A DNA stretch of 64,000 nt, from NCBI GenBank assembly GCA_016744695.1, contig JADGDV010000009.1, forward strand, positions 1 through 64,000, given 5' to 3'. How positions within the stretch are numbered: position 1 is the first letter of the stretch; each line of letters begins with the position of its first letter. The notes beneath the pieces are model-generated. The model was not told where the DNA came from. It saw only the letters and a list, made by a program, of their open reading frames with translations, and did no database searches. This document shows positions 1-6,684 of this stretch, piece after piece. Both the position numbers and the translations under genes were made by a program. The stretch is from Hahellaceae bacterium. GTDB lineage: Bacteria; Pseudomonadota; Gammaproteobacteria; Pseudomonadales; Oleiphilaceae.

Positions 1-94
1 ATTAAGCTTCACCATTCTTGAGTGAAACGCCCTGTGCGGAGCCGCATGCAGGGTGTTGTGGGGGCTGAGGGTTAGAGACCCTCGGCTACCCGAT
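1..94 (+). mobile_element. Group IIC (attC-type) intron, 3' end only
   Basis: This is the tail of a group II intron whose body lies left of the window. Positions 26-57 fold as domain V: a 9-bp lower stem (26-34 with 49-57), a 4-bp upper stem (35-38 with 43-46), a GAGC loop at 39-42 and a two-base bulge at 47-48. The GANC-type loop and the CGC triad at 28-30 are features known from subclass IIC. After a 3-nt linker, 61-91 folds as domain VI (GGG, GC and GAGGG pairing across a small loop) with an unpaired A at 88, about 7 nt from the 3' end, as expected for the branch point. The splice junction is at 94 or 95. The maturase gene is not visible; a frame open from position 1 stops at 19-21 and may be its end. 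Confidence 0.82.
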
Positions 95-105
95 TAGGCC
101 TTTTA
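95..105 (-). other. attC half-site split by the intron
   Basis: Read leftward after the stop codon of the 106-558 gene, the sequence gives GGCCTAA directly at the intron junction. Adding the 5' exon base(s) expected left of the window would restore GCCTAAC, which fits the RYYYAAC inverse-core box of an attC site. The rest of this attC should lie beyond the intron, outside the window. Confidence 0.65.
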
Positions 106-558
106 TTATTTTCCAGTTATCAAAGACCATACATTTTTTTTCCTTTTCCAAAATCTCTTGGCGTGTATATTGTCACCAGTAGCTACATAACTCTTGAAAT
201 CATTAGCAGTTATAGATAGCTCAGAAAAAATTCTAGCTTGTTGCTTAAAAAATGCTTTATCGTCTGGACTTTTACCGTACTTTTTTAAAAGAGCAAGCAT
301 TTCATTTTTTGAATCAGTACCAGATTTAATAAACGAATTTAATAATTCGAGTGTTTGCTCTTTAGAATATGTTCCTTTCACATATCCATCAGCTAACGAA
401 CCAATTGATGTATATAGAAGATAGCTGTTTTGGCCAACAAAATATCCGATTGATTCCCACAATCGTTCATTATTTTTGGCTGCCGATGCTTCAAATGAAG
501 CAACAAATAAAAAACATAAGAAAAGTCTTATTAATAGGTTAACCTTCCTACTGTTCAT
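106..558 (-). CDS. Cassette-encoded secreted protein of unknown function
   Basis: A 150-residue protein with a clear N-terminal signal peptide: basic start, a hydrophobic stretch at about residues 8-20, and an Ala-Ser-Ala type cleavage region near residue 26. The mature part is small, charged and mostly helical in appearance, with no motif I recognise. It is the last visible gene of the leftward cassette array, and its stop codon lies a few bases before the interrupted attC site. A GGGAG ribosome-binding site precedes the start. Like the other cassette genes it is visibly more AT-rich than the housekeeping genes from 4895 on. Function unknown; export to the periplasm is likely. Confidence 0.75.
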   Translation of the reverse strand: MNSRKVNLLIRLFLCFLFVASFEASAAKNNERLWESIGYFVGQNSYLLYTSIGSLADGYVKGTYSKEQTLELLNSFIKSGTDSKNEMLALLKKYGKSPDDKAFFKQQARIFSELSITANDFKSYVATGDNIHAKRFWKRKKNVWSLITGK

Positions 559-577
559 AAATCTCCCTTTTTCGATT

Positions 578-680
578 GCCTAACGCCCGGCTCACCGAGC
601 AAATTTTTGATGGCGGCTTTTGTGCGTATTTTTGCACAAAAGGTGACAGCGGAAATTTGTCCGGTGCAGCCGTTGGTTAT
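578..680 (-). other. attC-like integron recombination site 1
   Basis: Read leftward, the site runs from TAACCAAC (inverse core, 672-679) to GTTAGGC (core, 584-578), which fits the GTTRRRY consensus. Between them are imperfect inverted segments, including a GTGCGT...ACGCAC-type central hairpin and paired GGACAAATTT / AAATTTGCTCGG arms. The stop codon of the 677-1546 gene overlaps the inverse-core TAAC, a normal cassette layout. Confidence 0.75.
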
Positions 681-1546
681 ATTTGTTCTTCAATTTCAAC
701 TTGGACTCGCTCTTCATGACTACAACTATTGCACTTCATTATTAGCACTTCATCTTCCGTCGTTTCATGGAACTCGTAATCCATGCTTTTACACTCTGAG
801 CATTTTGGTTCTGAGTCGAAACCTAAATGCTTTAAATATAGATTTTGAAAAATTGAAACCACAGAACAAGTAAATAAAAGACATATTTTTGCATCGGGAA
901 TATTTTTATTTGGAGAGTGAACTATTTCTGAAGAATGATCCCATGCTGACTCTGCCAATGAGCGACACCGCTTTCGTAACTTACTGTTGTTCTTCCCGTC
1001 TGCATATATTGCAATTACTGCCTCAGATATACCTTTAAAATCAGCGGCCTTTAAATCATTGTCTTTTAGTACGTTGGGATTGTCTTCAGCCAAAACTTTT
1101 GCCAATTCAATAAGGCTCTCTCTACATGTTAAACCAATACTTTGAATATCTTCTGGCCCTGTTACCTCATTCAATGATTGAGAAGCTAAGTTCAACCTTC
1201 TACTTATTGATTTAATATGATCAATATCTAATGGGAGTTCGTCTATTACATGTTTGAATTCTTTATGATGGCGAGCCTGTAACCTTTGAGTAATACCCAT
1301 ATGAAATGAATATGCCTCATCAGCAGAGAAGTAATTAGCATCCTGAGTGTATAAATTCATGGGTGCTCCTTCTCCCTCTACAACCCACCAAGAACTATCA
1401 TGATTCTTAACATTCCAAACATGTATTTCTACACCCAAATCACTGAAGGTCTGCTCGACCTGAATAAACTTGATATTATCTACGTCATTACGTTTTAGGT
1501 AGGATGTGATTCGTTCTTCTGCATCAATTCGATATTCTGGAGTCAT
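677..1546 (-). CDS. Cassette-encoded protein with C-terminal zinc ribbon, unknown function
   Basis: A 289-residue cytoplasmic protein. The last 50 residues hold two CxxC pairs (CSEC and CNSC), giving a likely zinc-ribbon. The central part, about residues 130-235, is all-helical in appearance and contains a conserved-looking patch of the kind R-S-L-A-E...HSSEIVHS, which loosely resembles HEPN-type helical domains found in abortive-infection and toxin proteins. That resemblance is my impression only. No signal peptide or membrane segment. It forms one gene cassette: attC-like sites lie on both sides, and its stop codon overlaps the inverse-core box of site 1. Could be a defence or stress cassette; not assignable from sequence alone. 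Confidence 0.75.
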   Translation of the reverse strand: MTPEYRIDAEERITSYLKRNDVDNIKFIQVEQTFSDLGVEIHVWNVKNHDSSWWVVEGEGAPMNLYTQDANYFSADEAYSFHMGITQRLQARHHKEFKHVIDELPLDIDHIKSISRRLNLASQSLNEVTGPEDIQSIGLTCRESLIELAKVLAEDNPNVLKDNDLKAADFKGISEAVIAIYADGKNNSKLRKRCRSLAESAWDHSSEIVHSPNKNIPDAKICLLFTCSVVSIFQNLYLKHLGFDSEPKCSECKSMDYEFHETTEDEVLIMKCNSCSHEERVQVEIEEQI

Positions 1547-1584
1547 CCTTAATTCCTAAATGTGGGGCTAATTGTTGGTTGAAA

Positions 1585-1673
1585 ATATAACGCCGCGAGC
1601 ATGGGCATTTAATAACAGTGGCCGTCAGTTTGGCCGCTTTTATTAAATGTCCTATGCCTTGCCTGGTTAACTG
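1585..1673 (-). other. attC-like integron recombination site 2
   Basis: Read leftward, the site runs from GTTAACCAGG (inverse-core side, near 1670) to GCGTTATAT (core side, 1593-1585). A long imperfect hairpin joins them: CATTTAATAA pairs with TTATTAAATG, and GGCC with GGCC around a central loop. The core GTTATAT departs from strict GTTRRRY but resembles Vibrio-type repeats. Confidence 0.72.
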
Positions 1674-1718
1674 AATATTGCTTCAAATTCCGTATTAGAT
1701 TACTGGATTGTGAATTAT

Positions 1719-2354
1719 TCAGTATTTGTTTTTGTGATTCTGCTTTTTTAGCATAGAAAATGAATTAAGAGTATCTTCAGCTAAATGTCTCATTGCCTGC
1801 AATTCATCCTGGTCTTCGCCTAAATATTCAAAGGTAAAAACTAAATATGTGCTCTTGCTTATAATTAGATAGGCATTAACTGTATTTTGACTTCCATTTT
1901 TGTGTTTTTTTAACAACCAATTGTGGCCTGCTATCTTCTTTCTTTCGAAATCGACTTCAATATAAAACTCTTCTTTGTAATATTGTTTTTCCAATATTTC
2001 TAAGTCAGTAACACTGTTAAGTTGAATTTTATTTGTGTCGACACCAAAAGCAGCTAAACCCACAGAATATTTTCCGCTATAAGTTACTAAGCTTATTTGT
2101 TCATATGTTCTGTTAAGCAACCATAAAACTTTTTGGGTGTTGTTATTCAAGTCATTGTCATAAAAGCTTGAATGACTTTGTATTCTATTTGGATTTGTAT
2201 CAATGCTATTTGCAGGGATATTAAATTGAAATGATATAGCATCGTTGTAATTAAATTTAATAATTTCGTTTGTTGCAGGTATTCCTGATAGCGAAGTACA
2301 ACCTACAACTGTAATGATAATTAAACAAAGTATGAGCTTATTCATTTTCTGCAC
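1719..2354 (-). CDS. Cassette-encoded lipoprotein of unknown function
   Basis: A 211-residue predicted lipoprotein. A hydrophobic signal of about 18 residues ends in a lipobox with Cys at position 19 (VVGC-T), so lipidation and membrane anchoring are expected. The mature part is hydrophilic, with alternating beta-like segments and no motif I recognise. An internal alternative start at Met4 would keep the whole signal. It sits alone between attC-like sites 2 and 3 and is therefore one cassette. AT-rich base use matches the neighbouring cassettes rather than the core genes. Function unknown. Confidence 0.75.
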   Translation of the reverse strand: MQKMNKLILCLIIITVVGCTSLSGIPATNEIIKFNYNDAISFQFNIPANSIDTNPNRIQSHSSFYDNDLNNNTQKVLWLLNRTYEQISLVTYSGKYSVGLAAFGVDTNKIQLNSVTDLEILEKQYYKEEFYIEVDFERKKIAGHNWLLKKHKNGSQNTVNAYLIISKSTYLVFTFEYLGEDQDELQAMRHLAEDTLNSFSMLKKQNHKNKY

Positions 2355-2368
2355 ATTGTAGTTTTTAC

Positions 2369-2472
2369 AGTTAACGCCTTGCTCAACGGAGTAGTGTATT
2401 TGGCGGTTTTTATGCGGCTCTTTGCATAAAAAGTGACAAATATACGGAGTCCGTTGCAGCTACTGGTTAGGT
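2369..2472 (-). other. attC-like integron recombination site 3
   Basis: Read leftward it begins ACCTAAC (2472-2466), a perfect match to the RYYYAAC inverse core, and ends GGCGTTAAC (2378-2370). The arms pair around a TATGCAAAGAGCCGCATA central hairpin. The flank GCTGCAACGGACTCCG is nearly shared with site 4 (GCAGCGGACTCCG), indicating a common attC family. Confidence 0.78.
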
Positions 2473-2776
2473 GATTGATTGCCCTAGGTTTTTCTTTAGA
2501 ATGGGGTGTTTTGGTCGCCACTCTTTTTCTCTTTTTTGAAAAGAACCTTGAACTTCAATTCACCAATTATTTTAATTCTACCACCATTGATCACAGCGGT
2601 TCACTTCATTATTGTTTGCTAAATCAACAAGGCCAACCATCAAAGTTTTCCGGTTCGAATAAGCCAAAATTAATAGTTAATGGAACCCCTTTGGGTTTAG
2701 CATTGACTCTAATTCGTGCGATATTCTTGTACGAATTACGCACCAGAACAACCCATTGATTTTAAATATTTATTTC
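2473..2776 (-). other. Cassette without a convincing gene
   Basis: This 304-bp stretch between attC-like sites 3 and 4 has the size of a small cassette but no good leftward reading frame. The best leftward candidate is a 39-codon frame with a GTG start (2743-2624), without a ribosome-binding site. A 94-codon frame on the + strand (2475-2759) opens into the attC and also lacks a convincing start. It could be a non-coding or promoter cassette, a cassette with a small antisense-oriented gene, or a decayed one. Confidence 0.5.
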
Positions 2777-2873
2777 ACCTAACGCCGCCAACAGCGCGCG
2801 TAGCAAACTGGCGGGCTTTTTGGTACAAAAAGCGTGACAGATTGCGGAGTCCGCTGCTTGGCTTGGTTATGAA
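2777..2873 (-). other. attC-like integron recombination site 4
   Basis: Read leftward from ATAACCAAG (near 2870) to GTTAGGT (2783-2777), the latter a full GTTRRRY core match. The arms include CGGACTCCG and a TTTTTGTACCAAAAAG hairpin at the centre. It closes the cassette of the 2881-3738 gene. Confidence 0.76.
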
Positions 2874-2880
2874 TAGATTG

Positions 2881-3738
2881 CTACCAGTTGACATGCAAGT
2901 CCTGTTGCAATCGTTCATCCATAATAGGGATGCATTGCAAAAGACCAGTCAATCTTATGAAAATATGATCGTCGTATTTATCTCTATAAATACCCCGGTA
3001 CTTTTTTGAGTTAAGTGCTAACATTATCATAAATTCTGGGAACAGCCAGAGCTGGTTAATTTTGCAATTAATATGTATTGTCAATATTCCGTTGTCGATA
3101 AAAACTTTATCTAGAGGAGTAAATGCTGGATTATTTACATTATCGTGAACAAAAGACTCTACATTATCAATTACTGGGAGCGTTTTACGTACAATAGGAG
3201 TAAATGCTTTCTGAAACTCTTCAATTGACTCTTCTTTCCCGTTTTGGGAAATATACTCTTTGGTTATTAACTTCAAGACCGCTAAAACTTGATCGGTTAG
3301 CTTTTTTGATGAATATTTTGCTTGAAAAACAAGCCCCAATTTCACTTCAGAAATATCAGCTGGTTCGTTAGAGCTACGTTTATTCTTGAGCTTTAGCTCA
3401 AGTTCTTCGAGCTCGTCAAACCACTCTAGCTTACTATCTGAAACGTGCCCCCACTCATTATCACCTGTTGCGCTATAGAACACCTCTGCATTAATATCCT
3501 TACCAAGCAGCGAACTTAGATCGCCTAATACACAACACAGAAAGTCATGATCCGCATACCCAAAAAATTCAAAGAATATAGTACTTTTTTCAATGGAAAA
3601 CTCTACTAGTTCAATATCTAACTCAGAATAGTCTTCTATTATTTTTAATATGTCATTGGTAAAGAATGAAGATAACTTCTTTATTAAAGTTGCTGTGATT
3701 TTCTTTTCAGTTTTTATATCAACAGTGATGCTACTCAA
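2881..3738 (-). CDS. Cassette-encoded cytoplasmic protein of unknown function
   Basis: A 285-residue protein without signal peptide or membrane segment, rich in acidic residues and Leu/Ile. I recognise no domain. The N-terminal 130 residues look alpha/beta with a Glu-rich helix near 110-120; the C-terminal 100 residues are beta-rich, ending in a run of aromatic residues and Ile. It is the second gene of the array, between attC-like sites 5 and 4. A GGAG-type ribosome-binding site precedes the ATG. Comparison against integron cassette collections would be the most informative search. Confidence 0.72.
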   Translation of the reverse strand: MSSITVDIKTEKKITATLIKKLSSFFTNDILKIIEDYSELDIELVEFSIEKSTIFFEFFGYADHDFLCCVLGDLSSLLGKDINAEVFYSATGDNEWGHVSDSKLEWFDELEELELKLKNKRSSNEPADISEVKLGLVFQAKYSSKKLTDQVLAVLKLITKEYISQNGKEESIEEFQKAFTPIVRKTLPVIDNVESFVHDNVNNPAFTPLDKVFIDNGILTIHINCKINQLWLFPEFMIMLALNSKKYRGIYRDKYDDHIFIRLTGLLQCIPIMDERLQQDLHVNW

Positions 3739-3752
3739 AAGTTTCTCCTATT

Positions 3753-3843
3753 TCATAACGCCTTGCTCTTGGGCAGTTAATAAATGCGGCCAGTCTTTTT
3801 TGGCCGTATTTATTGGCTGTCCTAAGCAGCTATTGGTTATATT
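3753..3843 (-). other. attC-like integron recombination site 5
   Basis: Read leftward from TATAACCAATAGC (near 3840) to GGCGTTATGA (3762-3753). The arms are strongly complementary: CCAATAAATACGGCCA pairs with TGGCCGCATTTATT. This is the most regular stem of the five sites and closes the cassette carrying the 3845-4195 gene. Confidence 0.76.
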
Positions 3844-3844
3844 T

Positions 3845-4195
3845 TTATTGCACCAGACTAATAATTTCAAACTTCTTTTCATTTAAAAGAACAAGTAAAT
3901 TGATGAAGTATGCTGTCTGATAACCTTCGTTATTTAATACAATGATCTTTGTGTTTTTACCTGAACAGTTAGAAAACAGCTCTTTTAACTCATCTTGAGT
4001 AAACGATTTACCATTTACTTTATAAAGATTGTCTCCCTCTATTTCTGCTGCTACCTCAAAATCAGAGACAGATTTTGGTGAATTAACCAAAGATTTATCT
4101 AATAAGGGTAATTGCTCGATACAGGATAGATCACTGCTATTGTTACAACCCTGTAGAAAAATTAAAAACATTATTGATGATACTATTCTGCCCAT
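3845..4195 (-). CDS. Cassette-encoded small lipoprotein
   Basis: A 116-residue predicted lipoprotein: the hydrophobic signal ends in LQGC with the lipidated Cys near residue 17. The mature 100 residues contain no motif I know; the tail is rich in Leu and Lys. It is the first cassette of the leftward array. The start is preceded by TATTGAAAA with only a weak ribosome-binding site. The stop codon lies just before attC-like site 5. Function unknown. Confidence 0.7.
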   Translation of the reverse strand: MGRIVSSIMFLIFLQGCNNSSDLSCIEQLPLLDKSLVNSPKSVSDFEVAAEIEGDNLYKVNGKSFTQDELKELFSNCSGKNTKIIVLNNEGYQTAYFINLLVLLNEKKFEIISLVQ

Positions 4196-4215
4196 TTTTC
4201 AATATCACCTAGTAA

Positions 4216-4222
4216 ATATAAC
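4216..4222 (-). other. Possible integron core site (attI-like) at the array head
   Basis: Read leftward this is GTTATAT preceded by AGCT, identical to the core of attC-like site 2, but with no attC palindrome on its upstream side. That is what an attI site looks like: a core sequence without the full attC arms. It lies 20 bp before the first cassette gene. There is no integrase gene beside it, so the call is tentative. Confidence 0.35.
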
Positions 4223-4245
4223 AGCTAATTCTACGACATAGTCAT

Positions 4246-4306
4246 ATGTAGACACATGTCTTCATTTAGATACTAAGTATCCAGTTCTAGCGCTTTGTGT
4301 CTACAT
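4246..4306. repeat. Inverted repeat with an internal palindrome
   Basis: An exact 11-bp inverted repeat, ATGTAGACACA at 4246-4256 and TGTGTCTACAT at 4296-4306, encloses the perfect 6+1+6 palindrome GATACTAAGTATC at about 4268-4280. It lies between the cassette array and the 4319-4747 gene, exactly at the boundary. It may be a recombinase or regulator binding region, or the end of a mobile element; the sequence alone does not tell. Confidence 0.55.
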
Positions 4307-4318
4307 CTACTTACTTCT

Positions 4319-4747
4319 TTATAAAAAGCTGGTGTCTATATCCGTACATCTTTCGGCGGCACCTTCAACTATTCGTTCTATTATCCCGAGTGTTATTGCA
4401 GTATTGCGAGTGGTTATCCATAATTTTAATTGTTTGCTCCAAACGGCGCCTGCTTGTTTTATTTGAGCTCGTAGCGCTTCTTCCTGGTAATTAACTCTAA
4501 TGGCGACGGGGTGTTGGTTGCGTTGAGCAATATAGCCTTGGTATTGGGTGCCGGGTTTGGGGATAGGGCGTTTGTCTACCACAATTTCGATGGTGGTGAG
4601 CATTTGGTTGTTTTGAATGTCTTTTCGGTAGCGTACATTAACTAGTTGCTCTCCCCATTCTTTAAGAAAGCGAATGGAGCCTTTTTGGCCTGGGGCTATG
4701 GTTCTTGTTACGTCCATGTGTAGTCCTGTTGTTTGCATTCCTTGCAT
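4319..4747 (-). CDS. Conserved-looking small protein near mobile DNA, unknown function
   Basis: A 142-residue soluble protein. The N-terminal half contains a beta-rich region ending in a VELIVDE-like segment (here TIEIVVDKR). The C-terminal half holds a pattern of the type R-x-Q-I-K-x-A-G-A-x-W-(8)-LW-(n)-LGI-x-ERIV. I have an impression that similar proteins recur near recombinases and transposons in gammaproteobacteria, but I cannot name the family. It is not an integrase: there is no Arg-His-Arg-Tyr tyrosine-recombinase signature and it is far too short. It occupies the place where an intI gene would be expected, but runs in the same direction as the cassettes. Two Met codons (residues 1 and 4) are possible starts. 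Confidence 0.7.
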   Translation of the reverse strand: MQGMQTTGLHMDVTRTIAPGQKGSIRFLKEWGEQLVNVRYRKDIQNNQMLTTIEIVVDKRPIPKPGTQYQGYIAQRNQHPVAIRVNYQEEALRAQIKQAGAVWSKQLKLWITTRNTAITLGIIERIVEGAAERCTDIDTSFL

Positions 4748-4894
4748 TTTCTTTATATTTCTTGGCTAGTGTACACTTTTTGGTATTTTGATGCGCTGCC
4801 AAAAAAACCACTAAGAGTGGGGGTTAATTAGTTGGCTGGTTAGACAATATTGCGAGGGACAAGCAAGTCTAAATTAGATAGAGAAAAGGGAGGC

Positions 4895-5953
4895 TTACTC
4901 CCTTAACGTTAAACCTCTGGCATTCTGGTCTTCTATCGCATTTTTAATATGGCGATAGCTATCCATTCTTCTTTGTGTGATCTCTCCGCTTTCAACCGCT
5001 GCATTTATAGCGCATTTGGGTTCATTTTGGTGTTTACAGTCTCGGAAGCGGCAATAGCCTAAATGAGGCCGAAACTCGATAAAGCCTTCTAACAGTTCCT
5101 GTCCGCCAATGTGCCATAGTCCAAACTCTCTGATTCCAGGGGAGTCTACTAAGTCACCGCCGCTGGGTAGGTGAAACAGCTTTGCTGTGGTTGTGGTATG
5201 AGTACCTTTACGGGTGTTTTCCGAGAGGTCACCAATCCTGATGTTGTGTTCAGGTAGCAGCTCTTGTATGAGTGATGATTTACCTACACCAGACTGGCCT
5301 ACAAATACGCTGGTGTGATTGTCTAACCAAGCGAGAAGTTCCTTCATGCCTTCGCCGTCTTCGGTTTTAGCAGATGCTCTGATGGTGTGATAGCCTAAAG
5401 ATTCGTAGAGGTCCATCATTTCATCGAGGGGCTTTCGGTTCTCTTCGGTTAGTAAGTCAGTTTTATTCAGAAGTACAACAGGAGGGATGCCTACGGTTTC
5501 GGCGGCAACAATATAGCGATCAATCAAGCCCTGAAACGGTTCTGGTTCTGGGGCGATTACAATAACGATGAAATCTATATTGGCTGCTACGGGCTTTAGG
5601 TTGCCGTAGTTGTCTGGGCGTTGCAGGAGTGTTTGTCTTTCTACTCGGGCTTCAATGACGCCGGTTAAGTCTTTGCCTGCTCGCCAGATGACTTTATCAC
5701 CGGTAACCAAAGAATCTATATTGGCTCTTACATAGCAGCGGTGAATTTCGCCTTTATCTTCACCTTCCAGTGCTTCAATGTCTAATAACTGGCCGAAGTG
5801 GGCGATAACCATGCCTTCTTGCTCTTCACTCAAATCACCGGCTTTCATTTGTCGGCTTATGTCGCGTTCGCGTTTTTGGGCTCGTTGAGTACGTTCTTCA
5901 TGAACTTTATCTACGCGCCATTGCTGCCGTCGGTTGAGTTTTCTTTTAGCCAT
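4895..5953 (-). CDS. rsgA: Ribosome small-subunit-dependent GTPase RsgA
   Basis: RsgA is a circularly permuted GTPase that acts late in maturation of the 30S subunit. The 352-residue length fits the family. A basic N-terminal tail (residues 1-30) is followed by an OB-fold region to about 110. The GTPase motifs come in permuted order: NKTD near 160, the P-loop GQSGVGKSS near 220, then DSPG near 270. The C-terminal zinc knuckle shows Cys-(4)-Cys-x-His-(5)-Cys near 300-312. It is divergent from orn at 6083, the arrangement common in Pseudomonas-type genomes. Nothing unusual was seen. Confidence 0.96.
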   Translation of the reverse strand: MAKRKLNRRQQWRVDKVHEERTQRAQKRERDISRQMKAGDLSEEQEGMVIAHFGQLLDIEALEGEDKGEIHRCYVRANIDSLVTGDKVIWRAGKDLTGVIEARVERQTLLQRPDNYGNLKPVAANIDFIVIVIAPEPEPFQGLIDRYIVAAETVGIPPVVLLNKTDLLTEENRKPLDEMMDLYESLGYHTIRASAKTEDGEGMKELLAWLDNHTSVFVGQSGVGKSSLIQELLPEHNIRIGDLSENTRKGTHTTTTAKLFHLPSGGDLVDSPGIREFGLWHIGGQELLEGFIEFRPHLGYCRFRDCKHQNEPKCAINAAVESGEITQRRMDSYRHIKNAIEDQNARGLTLRE

Positions 5954-6082
5954 GTTTTAAAGCGTCTTTAGTAATTAAGTTTTTTGAGCGAGCTGAATAT
6001 ACTGTTAGTATATATAAAAGGCTTATGCATGACATTTATTAATGTCGGTAACGCACTTACGACGATTATTGAAGGATTTGTT

Positions 6083-6625
6083 ATGGCTCGAAATGAAAAT
6101 CTTGTGTGGATCGATTTGGAAATGACAGGTTTAGACCCTGAAACAGACCTGATTATTGAGATTGCCACCATAGTTACCGATGCGGACTTGAATATTTTGG
6201 CTGAAGGGCCGGTTATTGCCATCCATCAAACTGATGAAGCGTTAGGTCAGATGGATGAGTGGTGTACCAATACACATGGCTCTACAGGGCTCACTCAGCG
6301 CGTTAAAGAAAGTACGGTCACTGAAGCGGAGGCTGAACGCCAAACCGTTGAGTTTTTGAAACAATATGTTGATAAGGGTGTCTCGCCAATTTGTGGCAAC
6401 AGCATTGGTCAGGATCGACGTTTTTTAGTGAAGTATATGAAGGAGCTTGAAGCGTTCTTTCATTACAGGAATCTTGATGTAAGCACCATAAAAGAGCTGG
6501 CTCGCCGTTGGAAGCCGGAAGTTGCTAGTAGTTTTAAGAAAGAAGGTGTGCATCTAGCGCTGAATGATATTCAAGAATCAATCGGTGAACTTAAGCATTA
6601 TAGAGAGCACTTCTTTAAGTTGTAG
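6083..6625 (+). CDS. orn: Oligoribonuclease
   Basis: Orn degrades 2-5 nt RNA fragments, including the pGpG produced from cyclic-di-GMP, to mononucleotides. The frame is open upstream to 5984, but the ATG at 6083 is preferred: it has GAAGGA at 6071-6076 and gives 180 residues starting [18 protein letters not shown], the usual family start. The DEDDh exonuclease motifs are visible: DLEMTGLD near residue 12, and a later His-x-Ala-Leu-Asn-Asp-Ile near residue 160. It is transcribed divergently from rsgA. A diguanylate cyclase is encoded at 34742. Confidence 0.95.
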   Translation: MARNENLVWIDLEMTGLDPETDLIIEIATIVTDADLNILAEGPVIAIHQTDEALGQMDEWCTNTHGSTGLTQRVKESTVTEAEAERQTVEFLKQYVDKGVSPICGNSIGQDRRFLVKYMKELEAFFHYRNLDVSTIKELARRWKPEVASSFKKEGVHLALNDIQESIGELKHYREHFFKL

Positions 6626-6650
6626 CTTGAATGACACTTTTTAAGATGGG

Positions 6651-6678
6651 TGTCATTCCCGCGAAGGCGGGAATCCAT
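6651..6678. repeat. REP-like palindromic element
   Basis: The hairpin ATTCCCGC-GAAG-GCGGGAAT occupies 6655-6674, flanked by TGTC and CCA. This sequence type (TCATTCCCGCGAA.GCGGGAATCC) is a dispersed repeat I recognise from many proteobacterial genomes. It lies between the convergent ends of orn and queG and may help to end transcription, although no T-run follows. Confidence 0.7.
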
Positions 6679-6684
6679 TGAACT

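Noticed and set aside
2475-2759. 94-codon frame on the + strand inside the cassette array
   Set aside because: It opens at the edge of an attC-like site, has no ribosome-binding site and runs against the array; kept only as part of the description of the gene-less cassette.
4319-4747. Possible integron integrase at the array head
   Set aside because: The product is 142 residues long and shows no tyrosine-recombinase residues (Arg...His-x-x-Arg...Tyr); its orientation is also that of the cassettes.
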